A DNA stretch of 19,347 nucleotides. Origin: CAZGRP01 sp964527995. GTDB taxonomy: Bacteria > Zhuqueibacterota > Zhuqueibacteria > Oceanimicrobiales > CAZGRP01. The number at the start of each line of letters is the position of its first letter. Position 1 is the stretch's first letter. The stretch covers positions 1-19,347 of the forward strand of contig CAZGRP010000072.1 in the NCBI GenBank assembly GCA_964527995.1. Reading direction: 5' to 3'. Positions 1 through 7,800 of this stretch are shown one piece after another. A model generated the notes under the pieces. The model did not search any database. It was given only the letters and a program-made list of their open reading frames with translations, and was not told where the DNA came from. The position numbers were made by a program, and so were the translations under genes.

Positions 1-1
1 A

Positions 2-235
2 GCCCAGAGAACCATCCTGGCTTTCATCCGGCGTGATGTTTTGCAGATGAGGAAGGTGCGTTTCGCGGTTGCTCACGCCAATGCCCTCAATGAAGCTGAA
101 CGCTTCGCAGAGAGCCTGCGCAAGGAGTTCGAGGTGCGCGACGTGATGATCGTCGATGGATCGCCGGCCTTGGGTGCCCACACCGGGCCGGGTGCCGTGG
201 CGGCTGCGTTCACAGGTGAGTCTCGTGCCACCTAA
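2..235 (+). CDS. DegV family protein, C-terminal fragment (5' end outside window)
   Basis: The reading frame is open from base 2 and gives 77 residues before TAA at 233-235. It is the C-terminal end of a DegV-type protein: an alternating beta/alpha stretch (VRFAVAHANALNEAERFAESL) is followed by the family's closing signature GAHTGPGAV near the end. Family knowledge: DegV/FakB proteins bind a fatty acid in a two-lobed fold, and FakB-type members present it to the kinase FakA for phosphorylation. The internal ATG at 41 is not the real start, because homology-like sequence continues upstream to the window edge. The next gene, plsY, begins 13 bases later and uses acyl-phosphate, so a shared lipid-precursor operon is a sensible inference. 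The kinase itself is not visible here; it could be fused upstream or encoded elsewhere. Confidence 0.8.
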   Translation, partial: AQRTILAFIRRDVLQMRKVRFAVAHANALNEAERFAESLRKEFEVRDVMIVDGSPALGAHTGPGAVAAAFTGESRAT

Positions 236-248
236 CGTGGAGTCGGTC

Positions 249-896
249 GTGGCATCCCTTGCCCTGATCTTGCTGCTGAGCTATCTCATAGGTTCGTTTC
301 CGACGAGCATCATCACTGGCAAAGTACTGCGAGGCATTGACATTCGTGACTACGGCAGTGGCAACGCGGGTGGCACCAATGTATTCCGCGTTCTTGGCTG
401 GAAGCCGGGCGTTTTCGTCATGGCCGTGGATGTTTTCAAGGGGTTCCTGGCAACTTACTATGTGTCGCGGCTGAGGATCGCCGGCCCCGTTCCTGTGGAC
501 GCGGTGATGGCCCAGTTGCTTGCCGGCTTTGCCGCCGTATTCGGACATGTGTGGACGGTGTTTGCCGGCTTCCGCGGCGGCAAGGGTGTGGGCACTGCGG
601 GTGGGATGATCATCGCGCTCTTCCCGCTGGCCGCATTCATTTGCTTTGTGATCTTTCTGGCAGTGGCGCTGATCAGTCGCTATGTTTCTTTGGGGTCCAT
701 TAGTGCGGCTCTGGCTTTGCCCATAGTCCTGCTCGGGTTGAATCGGTTGTTCGATTATCCCGTGCCGAAAGTATTGTTCATTTTCAGTCTCTTTGCAACA
801 GCTCTGATTCTCTTTACACACCGCAGCAACATTCGAAGGCTGATCCACGGCACAGAGAATCGTTTTGGCAAACCACGCACTACGACGACCATGTGA
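249..896 (+). CDS. plsY: Acyl-phosphate:glycerol-3-phosphate acyltransferase PlsY
   Basis: PlsY is an integral inner-membrane enzyme that transfers the acyl group of acyl-phosphate to sn-glycerol-3-phosphate, giving lysophosphatidic acid, the first committed phospholipid step. From GTG 249 the protein is 215 residues, close to the usual ~200. Visible family motifs are the N-terminal membrane segment ending in GSFPTS, GSGNAGGTN at about residues 36-44, and GHVWTVF...FRGGKG at about 99-113. There are about five hydrophobic segments. The frame stays open upstream to an ATG at 156, but that region overlaps the degV tail and encodes no membrane or PlsY-like sequence. GTG 249 was chosen because GGAG (239-242) lies 6 bases upstream and the protein then begins with the typical first helix. 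GTG 216, 225 and 237 are alternatives. Confidence 0.93.
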   Translation: MASLALILLLSYLIGSFPTSIITGKVLRGIDIRDYGSGNAGGTNVFRVLGWKPGVFVMAVDVFKGFLATYYVSRLRIAGPVPVDAVMAQLLAGFAAVFGHVWTVFAGFRGGKGVGTAGGMIIALFPLAAFICFVIFLAVALISRYVSLGSISAALALPIVLLGLNRLFDYPVPKVLFIFSLFATALILFTHRSNIRRLIHGTENRFGKPRTTTTM

Positions 897-966
897 GACA
901 TGATACAGCAGTGACCGACGTTTGCGTTGAACACATAGGGAAGGCATTTAACAAGGAGGATTCGGC

Positions 967-1593
967 ATGCCCAAGGAAAACTCGAGAGTGCGCATCAACG
1001 TGCAGACCGGGGAGTTCGAGATCGAAGGAACGGAGGCATTCATCAATGAGCAGGAGCGTCGGCTGAGGACGCTCGTGAGGAGCCTGAGAGAAGCCTCTAT
1101 GGCGGTTGCGGCCACAACTCCAGCCTCCAGGCGGCGTACGCGTGCGGCCAAGCAGACCGCGGCAGCGCCCAAACAGGCGGCGGCACCCAAGCGGGCAGCG
1201 AAAAAGGCGGCAGCCAAGCCGGCCGGCCGGGCAGCGAAGAAGGCTGCTGCCAAACCCGCGGCACGGGCGACCAAGCCGGCGAAGAAAGCGGCGGCTCCGG
1301 CTGGGGAGGGCGTGAAAGAGTTCGCCACACTCCTCAAGAAACTGCCTGAGAAGGTATCAGATGTGGACCGCTTGCTGGTGGCAGGCTACTACGTCCAGAG
1401 CGCCAGCGGCGATCATCATTTCACGACCCGCGACGCCAACAAATTGCTCGAGGCTGCGGGTGCGAAAATCCGCAACGCTGCCCAGGCGGCGAAAGCCAAT
1501 ATCGGTGCCAAGCGACTGGTCAAGGTAGATCGTGGCCGGTTCCGTTTCACCGACGAAGGTCTTGCCTACGTCAAGAGCCTGGTGGCTGCCTGA
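967..1593 (+). CDS. Histone H1-like protein with winged-helix-like C-terminal domain
   Basis: The protein has 208 residues in three parts. Residues 1-45 form a short beta-rich/helical head (VQTGEFEIEGTEAFINEQ). Residues about 46-115 are an Ala/Lys/Pro low-complexity arm with repeated AAKKAAAKPA units, like the C-terminal arm of eukaryotic H1 and bacterial Hc1/Hc2-type proteins. Residues about 116-208 look like a compact winged helix (FTTRDANKLLEAAG...LVKVDRGRFRFTDEGLAYVK). The arm should bind DNA non-specifically by charge, so a nucleoid-associated or regulatory role is inferred. The ATG is well supported by AAGGAGG about 7 bases upstream. The gene stands alone, 70 bases after plsY. I do not recognise a named family for the whole architecture; the globular domains could equally serve protein-protein contacts. 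Confidence 0.75.
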   Translation: MPKENSRVRINVQTGEFEIEGTEAFINEQERRLRTLVRSLREASMAVAATTPASRRRTRAAKQTAAAPKQAAAPKRAAKKAAAKPAGRAAKKAAAKPAARATKPAKKAAAPAGEGVKEFATLLKKLPEKVSDVDRLLVAGYYVQSASGDHHFTTRDANKLLEAAGAKIRNAAQAAKANIGAKRLVKVDRGRFRFTDEGLAYVKSLVAA

Positions 1594-1948
1594 GACGCGG
1601 CGCGGCGGCACCATCGCTCTCGACTTCCTGGTGGTGGTTGCCTGAGGCGACGGCAGCCTTCCGCTCGGCTTGTGAGTCTGAGGAGGACCGTTCATACGAG
1701 AGCGGGGGGGAGGGACGTAGCCCAGGGTGGGTGTCGAAGACTCGCACGGGTGACCGCAGTCGAGCCTGGTGCGGCGATGCTGCGGCTGGCCCCGTTGTGA
1801 ACTTGTTCGAGCGGGAACTTGGCGGCCGTCCACCGGCGCTGGGGATTGAAGCCAACAGCGGCTTCACAGGGTCCCCGGTTGGCCGCCGCGTCCCGTGGGA
1901 TGCTAAGTAGTGGACAGGATTGAGAATGCTAACGCAGGTATGAAAGTG
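1594..1948 (+). other. Intergenic region, no supported gene
   Basis: These 355 bases separate the H1-like gene from the zinc-ribbon gene. A frame is open from 1638 to the end, but its product is Arg/Gly/Ser-rich without motifs and has no ribosome binding site, so I do not call it. The only local structure is a modest hairpin: GGTTGCC (1636-1642) pairs with GGCAGCC (1652-1658), including one G-U, and is followed only by TTCC. It could be a weak terminator for the upstream gene. No tRNA, riboswitch or convincing promoter was seen. Confidence 0.5.
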
Positions 1949-2776
1949 ATGGCGAATTGTGCGAATTGCGAGGCGCCCCTGAAGCCGGGGGCGAAGTTTT
2001 GTCCGGAATGTGGTACCCCAGTGGAATCGCTGGAGTTGCACTGTCCTTCGTGCGGCGAAGCTGTACCGGCGACGGTCAAGTTTTGCCCGAGCTGCGGCCA
2101 GAATCTGACCGAGAAGGTTGCTGAACCGGCTTCGCCGCTGCCGGTAGAACCGCTCGAGCCTACGCCAACCGGGCGTAACTGGAAGGCGATGGCGCTGCCG
2201 CTCCTTATCATCCCGATCTTCGTGCTGATTGCCCTGCTGCTGACGCGGCGGAATCAGGGCATCGAGCCGTCGGGGGGGCAGGCCACGGCCAGTACAACCA
2301 GCTCGGTTCAGGGCGGCCAGGGCACGGACATGGAGATGATGGAGAAGGTGCGGACCCAGATCAACGATCTGAAGGCAGCCCTGGAGACCAATCCGAGCGA
2401 CACCACGGCGATGCTGTCTCTGGCACAGATGTATGAGATCGCCGGCCGCTATGAAACAGCTGCCGAGTACTACCAGAAATACCTGAAGCTCTACCCCAAC
2501 ACGCCCCAGGTCGAGATGGCACTCGCCAACACGCAGTTCCGCCAGGGTCGCTTCGACGATGCTCTGAAGGTGGTCACCGGTTTGCTCAAACGACACCCCA
2601 AGAACGAACTGGCCCTCTACAACCTGGGCGTGCTGTATGCGCACGCCAACAAGACCGACGAGGCCGTGAAAGCCTGGCAGAAGGTGATCGACCTGAATCC
2701 GAAAGGCGATATGGCGCGTGCGGCCCAGGAGGGCATCAAACAGCTCAAGCAAATGAAAAACGGCAGCGACGGCTAA
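1949..2776 (+). CDS. Zinc-ribbon, single-TM, TPR-repeat membrane protein
   Basis: A 275-residue protein with, in order, two four-cysteine zinc ribbons (C4/C7...C18/C21 and C32/C35...C46/C49), a Pro-rich linker, one transmembrane helix at about residues 81-98 (ALPLLIIPIFVLIALLL), a Ser/Thr/Gly-rich linker, and three TPR repeats at about 140-265 (for example AQMYEIAGRYETAAEYYQKYLKLYPN in two parts). The ribbons would be cytoplasmic and the TPRs on the other side of the membrane, so it is probably a scaffold or assembly factor; no enzyme motif is visible. Start choice is uncertain. The frame opens at GTG 1910 with ATGs at 1940 and 1949. I prefer 1949 because AGG at 1936-1938 is 10 bases upstream and the protein then begins directly with the ribbon. 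A specific partner cannot be named from context. Confidence 0.8.
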   Translation: MANCANCEAPLKPGAKFCPECGTPVESLELHCPSCGEAVPATVKFCPSCGQNLTEKVAEPASPLPVEPLEPTPTGRNWKAMALPLLIIPIFVLIALLLTRRNQGIEPSGGQATASTTSSVQGGQGTDMEMMEKVRTQINDLKAALETNPSDTTAMLSLAQMYEIAGRYETAAEYYQKYLKLYPNTPQVEMALANTQFRQGRFDDALKVVTGLLKRHPKNELALYNLGVLYAHANKTDEAVKAWQKVIDLNPKGDMARAAQEGIKQLKQMKNGSDG

Positions 2777-2802
2777 CCGGGTGCAGCTCGGCGAGCGGCA
2801 CG

Positions 2803-2818
2803 AGCGATGTCTGTCGCT
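2803..2818 (+). other. Small hairpin in the 2777-2985 intergenic region
   Basis: AGCGA (2803-2807) and TCGCT (2814-2818) are perfectly complementary with a 6-base loop, 27 bases after the stop of the zinc-ribbon gene. No T-run follows, so it is at best a weak terminator or RNA 3' end. The rest of the 209-base gap shows nothing recognisable apart from the ribosome binding site of the next gene. Confidence 0.2.
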
Positions 2819-2985
2819 GGTCGAAAGGCACTGTTCTGGGTCGACGATGTTTACGGAGACCCGGGACTCTGGTGCGCGGAGATTTGCTCGAGCAAGGCGG
2901 CCGCAGCGGCGCGCTGACTCGCAGGGTGGCCTAGCCAGTCTCAAATCAAGCTTTTCCCCCACGTGTTCAACCGCGAGGAGGACCG

Positions 2986-3402
2986 ATGGCCGAAGTCTAT
3001 TTTCAGGAAGACGATATTCGAACGCAGGCGGAAGAAGGCGCGAACTTGAGAAAAGTGGCTCGCAAGTGCGGTGCTCAGATCTACGGCGGCATCAACAAAT
3101 GGATCAACTGCCGGGGGCTCGGTCTCTGCGGCACCGACCGGGTTACGATCGATCCCGGCGCCAACGTCTCCAACAGAACGTGGAGAGAGGGTCTCCATTT
3201 CGATTCGCGTTCCAACATCCGCCTGGCATGCCAGGTCAAGGTGCTGGGTGACATCACGGTGAGCAACGCACCTGCCATCGAGTATGGCGAGCAGATGATC
3301 GAGACGCTGAAGTTCGGTGCCGTTGCCGCTCTGTTTGGCCTGGTGTTTCTTTTCGCCTTCCTGATCATGGCGTTCGACTGGGCGGGTCACCCTCTGTTTT
3401 AA
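2986..3402 (+). CDS. Membrane-anchored 2Fe-2S ferredoxin-like protein, third cluster Cys replaced by Asp
   Basis: A 138-residue protein. Residues 1-95 match the layout of small 2Fe-2S ferredoxins that carry a leading Gly/Leu-Tyr segment, an NCRGLG cluster loop and a late RLACQ cysteine: here KCGAQIYGG, NCRGLGLCGT and IRLACQVKVLGD. In that family the loop normally reads CxxxxxCGTC. Here C42 and C48 are present but the third position is D51 (codon GAC), and the fourth ligand is C82. C28 is an extra cysteine that might compensate. Residues about 109-130 form a strong transmembrane helix, so the domain would be tethered to the inner face of the membrane. The ATG is supported by GAGGAGG about 6 bases upstream. 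A deoxyhypusine-synthase-like gene follows 57 bases later on the same strand. Whether a cluster is still bound cannot be told from sequence. Confidence 0.75.
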   Translation: MAEVYFQEDDIRTQAEEGANLRKVARKCGAQIYGGINKWINCRGLGLCGTDRVTIDPGANVSNRTWREGLHFDSRSNIRLACQVKVLGDITVSNAPAIEYGEQMIETLKFGAVAALFGLVFLFAFLIMAFDWAGHPLF

Positions 3403-3459
3403 CCAGGTGAATTCAGGGGAGGCATTCTTTTGCGACGCGGTGCAAGCTTCTGAGGATCG

Positions 3460-4554
3460 ATGCAAAAGTCCCCCTACCTTTCTGGCCGGCCGATCCAGCC
3501 CCCGCCGATCACGTCGCAGACGACGATCAGTGAACTGGTCGATGGCACCTTTCTGGCCTACAACGGCGGCCGGCTGCGCGACGCCTGCTGGCTGTTCACC
3601 CGGAAGATGCTCGAGCCTGATGTGGTCGTGGGGCTCAGCCTTACCGGTGCTCTGACGCCGGCCGGGCTCGGCATCTCCTGCCTGGTTCCATTGATCGAGC
3701 ACGGCTTCGTCGACTGGATCGTATCGACGGGAGCCAATCTTTACCACGACACCCACTTTGCCCTGGGGATGAGCATGCACCGCGGCAGCGCCCACGTGGA
3801 CGACGTGGAACTGCGCCAGGCGGGCGTCGTGCGTATCTACGATATTTTCTTCGATTATGAGGTACTGCTTTCCACCGACCACTTTTTTCGGCAGGTACTG
3901 CAGTCCGCTGAATTTCAAAAGGCAATGAGCACCGCGGAGTTTCATTACCTTCTGGGTAAGTACGTCGACGCTCGGGCACAGGCCCTGGGAAGCAGCGACC
4001 GCTCGCTGGTGGCCGCCTGCTACCGACACGGCGTGCCGATCTATACCTCTTCGCCGGGGGACAGTTCGATCGGCATGAATGCCGCTGCTCTGGCACTGGA
4101 GGGCTCGAAGCTGCAGTTCGATGCCTCGCTCGACGTGAACGAGACCGCGGCGATCGTTTTGCACGCCAAACGGACGGGCGGCAAGCACGCTGTCCTCATC
4201 CTCGGAGGTGGATCTCCCAAGAACTTTCTGCTTCAAACCGAGCCGCAGATCCAGGAGGTGTTGGGTATAAAGGAAAAGGGCCATGACTACTTTTTGCAGA
4301 TTACGGATGCCCGGCCCGACACCGGCGGCCTTTCCGGCGCCACTCCCGCTGAGGCAGTGAGTTGGGGCAAGGTCGATCCGGCCCGACTGCCGGACGCCGT
4401 GGTCTGTTACTCCGACACTTCCATCGCTCTGCCGATACTTGCCGCGTACGCCCTGGCGAACCACGAGGCTCGCCCACCGCGCCGACTCTATGACCGTCGT
4501 GATGAGATGATGCAACTTCTGAAGCAAGAGCATATGCGAGCAAAAGCGACCTGA
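3460..4554 (+). CDS. Deoxyhypusine synthase-like polyamine enzyme (bacterial)
   Basis: A 364-residue protein with the NAD-dependent DHS fold. Recognisable blocks are the early GLSLTGALTPAGLG segment, the dinucleotide region VSTGANLYHDTHF, a long GGGSPKNFLLQTEPQ block, TDARPDTGGLSGAT, and EAVSWGKV. K304 in the last block aligns with the lysine (K329 in human DHS) that forms the imine with the 4-aminobutyl group of spermidine. Archaea and eukaryotes use DHS to modify eIF5A, which bacteria lack. Bacterial and plant homologues instead transfer aminobutyl groups between polyamines (homospermidine-type chemistry) or act on unidentified acceptors, so the substrate is left open. The start ATG has GAGG 6 bases upstream. 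It may be co-transcribed with the ferredoxin-like gene. Length and catalytic Lys suggest an active enzyme. Confidence 0.88.
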   Translation: MQKSPYLSGRPIQPPPITSQTTISELVDGTFLAYNGGRLRDACWLFTRKMLEPDVVVGLSLTGALTPAGLGISCLVPLIEHGFVDWIVSTGANLYHDTHFALGMSMHRGSAHVDDVELRQAGVVRIYDIFFDYEVLLSTDHFFRQVLQSAEFQKAMSTAEFHYLLGKYVDARAQALGSSDRSLVAACYRHGVPIYTSSPGDSSIGMNAAALALEGSKLQFDASLDVNETAAIVLHAKRTGGKHAVLILGGGSPKNFLLQTEPQIQEVLGIKEKGHDYFLQITDARPDTGGLSGATPAEAVSWGKVDPARLPDAVVCYSDTSIALPILAAYALANHEARPPRRLYDRRDEMMQLLKQEHMRAKAT

Positions 4555-4571
4555 CGCCGACCTCTCCGCAT

Positions 4572-4587
4572 GGAACGAATCCGTTCC
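4572..4587 (+). other. Short perfect hairpin downstream of the DHS-like gene
   Basis: GGAACG (4572-4577) pairs with CGTTCC (4582-4587) around a 4-base loop, 17 bases after the DHS-like stop. There is no T-run after it, so termination is only a possibility. Confidence 0.25.
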
Positions 4588-4704
4588 CAAGAAGGGATCC
4601 ATCAGGCGACAAGTAGGGGATGGACCGGGAGGATGACACCTGTAACCTTGTTCTCAAACCCGATGTCCACAGACGGGGTCACGGCTCATAGAGAGTGAAC
4701 CTGT

Positions 4705-4800
4705 CTGGCCGATAGAAGACTCGCCGCTGGATCGGCCGGTTCCCGGTCGACTGCGCATCCTTGGCAAGCGCCGTCGGCCGTCGGACCGGATCGAGGTCCG
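4705..4800 (+). promoter_or_regulatory. Structured leader upstream of the large secreted protein
   Basis: Two inverted repeats lie in the 285-base gap before the start at 4840. CTGGCCGAT (4705-4713) pairs with ATCGGCCGG (4731-4739) around a 17-base loop, with one G-U. CGGACC (4782-4787) pairs with GGTCCG (4795-4800) around 7 bases. Neither matches a riboswitch family that I can name. They could be leader-RNA structure or protein-binding sites; GC-rich sequence also makes such pairs by chance. Confidence 0.3.
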
Positions 4801-4839
4801 CGGGCATAGTCGACGGAATCAACAACACGGAGGCGTCCG

Positions 4840-7800
4840 ATGGCACAGCCAGAATCCCTGCTTCGCGCTTCGGGCCCCAAGGCTGGGGCACTGCTTCTGA
4901 TCGGGTTGTTCCTCTGGTCTTCCACGGGCCTAGCCTACACTGCCCCCCGCCAGGAGGCGGAAGTCGCATCACCACCCACGCAGGAAGCGGCGCAAGGTGT
5001 CGCAGCCGCTGACTCCCTGCCGCCCACGGGCTCCATCGCGGTGCCGGTGGAACAGCGAATTACGCATCAGCCCGAAATCCGACTGCTCCTCAAGGCTACC
5101 GACACTCAGAGCGCCGTCGACTCCATGCAGTTCAGCACGGATGGCAGGAGCTGGACGCCGCCGGAGCCGTACCGCCCTACGCGCACGTGGGAGCTGACGG
5201 GCGGCGACGGCGTCAAGACCATCTTCGTGCGTTTTCGTGATCGCAGCGGGAATTGGATGAAGGAGCCCGTTTCGGTTACGGTGACCCTCGACCGCCAGCC
5301 ACCACAGAACCCCTCCATGGTTGTGAATGAGGGACGGGCGATCACGAATCAAAGGCAGGTGGCTCTCAAGCTCTTTGCCGAAGGTGCCAGCGAAGTTCAG
5401 GTTTCCGAGGACTCGGCATTCACGGACGCCGCATGGCTGCCCCTGCGTGAGACGTCGTCTTTCACGCTGACACCTGAAGAGGGATCGAAGACGCTCTACG
5501 CCCGCTTTCGCGACCGGGCCGGCAATCTCAGCGATGTGGTGTCCGGTCACATTCTGCTCGACACCACACCGCCATTGGACCCCATGGTTCGCGTGAATGA
5601 GGGCGCCCGATTCACGAACGACCGGCGCGTGCAGGTGAGACTCTCCGCCAAGGAGGCCGTGGAGATGAAAGTGGCGGAAGGCTCCCTGGAGAGCGCGGCC
5701 TGGCAACCTTATGACTCGCTGATGACCATCGATCTGACCGGACCTGAGGGAGAACGGACAGTGTTGGCCACGTTCCGCGACTTTGCCGGCAATGAGACCG
5801 TGCCGGTGCAGGCGACGATCGTTCTCGATCAGACACCTCCGCAGAACCCGCAGATTGTCATCGCCGGAGGCCGCGATTTCGTCAACGGCGCCCAGGTGCT
5901 TCTGGGTTTGAGCGCAGAAGGTGCGGCCGAGATGCTTCTGAGGGGGGATTTCGTCGCCACCGGTGCCGACACGGGGTGGATTGGATACCGCAGCCAGATG
6001 CCTGTGCAACTGACCGCAGGTGAGGGCGCAAAGAGCCTCTCGGTTCGCTTCCGCGACGAGGCCGGCAACCTCAGCGAGGAGGCAGTCGCCGAGGTCGTTC
6101 TCGATCTGACTCCACCGAAGATCTCAGAGTTTCGCATCGACCAGGTGCAACCGCGGGCGGCAGCACTGATCTTCGGCAGCGACGAGGTCACCCGTGCCCG
6201 CATCAAGCTCATCGGCGAAGACCCTGAAGACGTGCACGAGTTCAGCGACAGCACGTTCTCCGACCGTCACCAGGTTCCGCTGTTCGGCCTTCTCCCCGGA
6301 ACCGGCTATCGCGTTCTCCTGACCGCCATCGACCGAGCTGAGAACACCACCCAGGCTGCGGAGCTCTCGTTTGTGACGTTGAGCGAAACCGTGGTGCAGG
6401 CACGCGTGTTTTTCCCGCATACGCGCATCCCGGTGGTGGGCGTCAAGGCCAGGCTCGGAGATATCGAGACCGAAAGCGATGAGCTGGGCTCTTTTCAGTT
6501 TGTCCATCCGCCGGTGGGTGAGCTGCCTTTCGTGCTGGAGAAGGACGGATTTGCCAGCTACGACACAACGCTTTCCATTCCGAAAACCGGCAAGCTGGAG
6601 GAAGAAGTCGAGCTTGCCTCGGATCTTTATACGCACGCGATAACAGGCAGGGTCACCGACCGGCATGGCCAGCCGCTGGCCGCCACGCGCGTATCGCTGT
6701 TCAACCCCGACGGCAGTGAGTCGGATCTGGTCGCCGTGGCCGACGATTCGGGCCGGTTTGTCCTCGACGGTGTGCCGCAGGGTGAACGGCAGATTCGCGT
6801 CTATGCAGACTACTTCGAGCCGGTGGAACCGGTGCTGAACGTCACCGCGGACATGCGGCTGGACGAAAAGCTGGCAGCCGCTCCCATTCTCCCTCCGGAA
6901 CGCATGGCGGCGGTGACGCGCTCGATTCGGTCGATTGGAATCGAGTGGGAGCCGATCCGCTACCCCACCAATCTCGGGTACATCATTTATCGAGCGCCGG
7001 CGGGTGATTCGACGTTCGTGGCGATCCACGAAGGCTACTTGCCCCCGAGCCAGGAAACCTACGTCGACAGTGGATTGGCGATTGGCGCATCTTACACCTA
7101 TGCCCTCGCCGTCGTCAACACCGACACGGTGGTCGGCAAGCGATCGCGGAAGGTAGCTGCCGCCACGCTGAAGCTGTTTACGCCCAACCAGGCACTGGTG
7201 GGTGGACTCGAGCGCCAGATCTCTCATGCCGCGCCCTTTCTGGCTGACCTGGACGGCGACGGCGACCTCGATCTGCTGATGGCCGAAGGGACCGGGGCCG
7301 TGCGTGGCTACAGGAACATCGGCTCGGCCAGTCTGCCGCGCTGGAAACGGGACGATACTCTGGCCCGCGGAACGCTGCGCGTCGGCGGCAATTCCAGGGT
7401 CGTCCTCGCCGACCTCGACGCCGACGGTGACCTGGATCTGCTTCGCGGTATCGGTGACGGCCGCTTCCGGGCCTACCGGAATACGGGCAGCACCGAGTCG
7501 CCGCAGTGGAAACCGGACGCTGAGTTGAGCGAAGGGGTCAAGGATGATGGCCGCAATCTTTCACCAGCCCTGGCCGATCTGGACGGCGACGGCGACTACG
7601 ATCTGATGATTGGAACGTATCGCCCCGAAGTGCTCGTCTACCAGAATCTCGGTGAGCCGGATCGACCTGTGTGGAAGCCGACCGACGGTTTCGGCGCCGG
7701 GCTGGAAAACCTGCCGCTGAATGTCTGTCCGGTCTTCGCTGACCTCGACGGCGATGGGGACCAGGACCTGCTCATCGGTGAAGGTCTGGGCACGATCATC

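Noticed and set aside
1719..1760. Sequence around GACGTAGCCCAGGGTGG in the 1594-1948 gap, reminiscent of repeated intergenic elements of some bacteria
   Set aside because: No inverted partner or second copy in the window, so no repeat can be claimed.
1741..1830. Possible tRNA-like T-loop (TTGTTCGAGC)
   Set aside because: No acceptor or anticodon stem could be built around it.
1571..2962. 463-codon minus-strand frame opposite the zinc-ribbon/TPR gene
   Set aside because: No motif; the complementary strand encodes zinc ribbons and TPRs. High GC keeps antisense frames open.
2781..3251. 156-codon plus-strand frame overlapping the ferredoxin-like gene
   Set aside because: Arg/Ser-rich and motif-free, and it overlaps a gene with a good ribosome binding site and recognisable domain.
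2941..4602. 553-codon minus-strand frame opposite the ferredoxin-like and DHS-like genes
   Set aside because: The plus-strand genes have clear family motifs and ribosome binding sites; this frame has neither.
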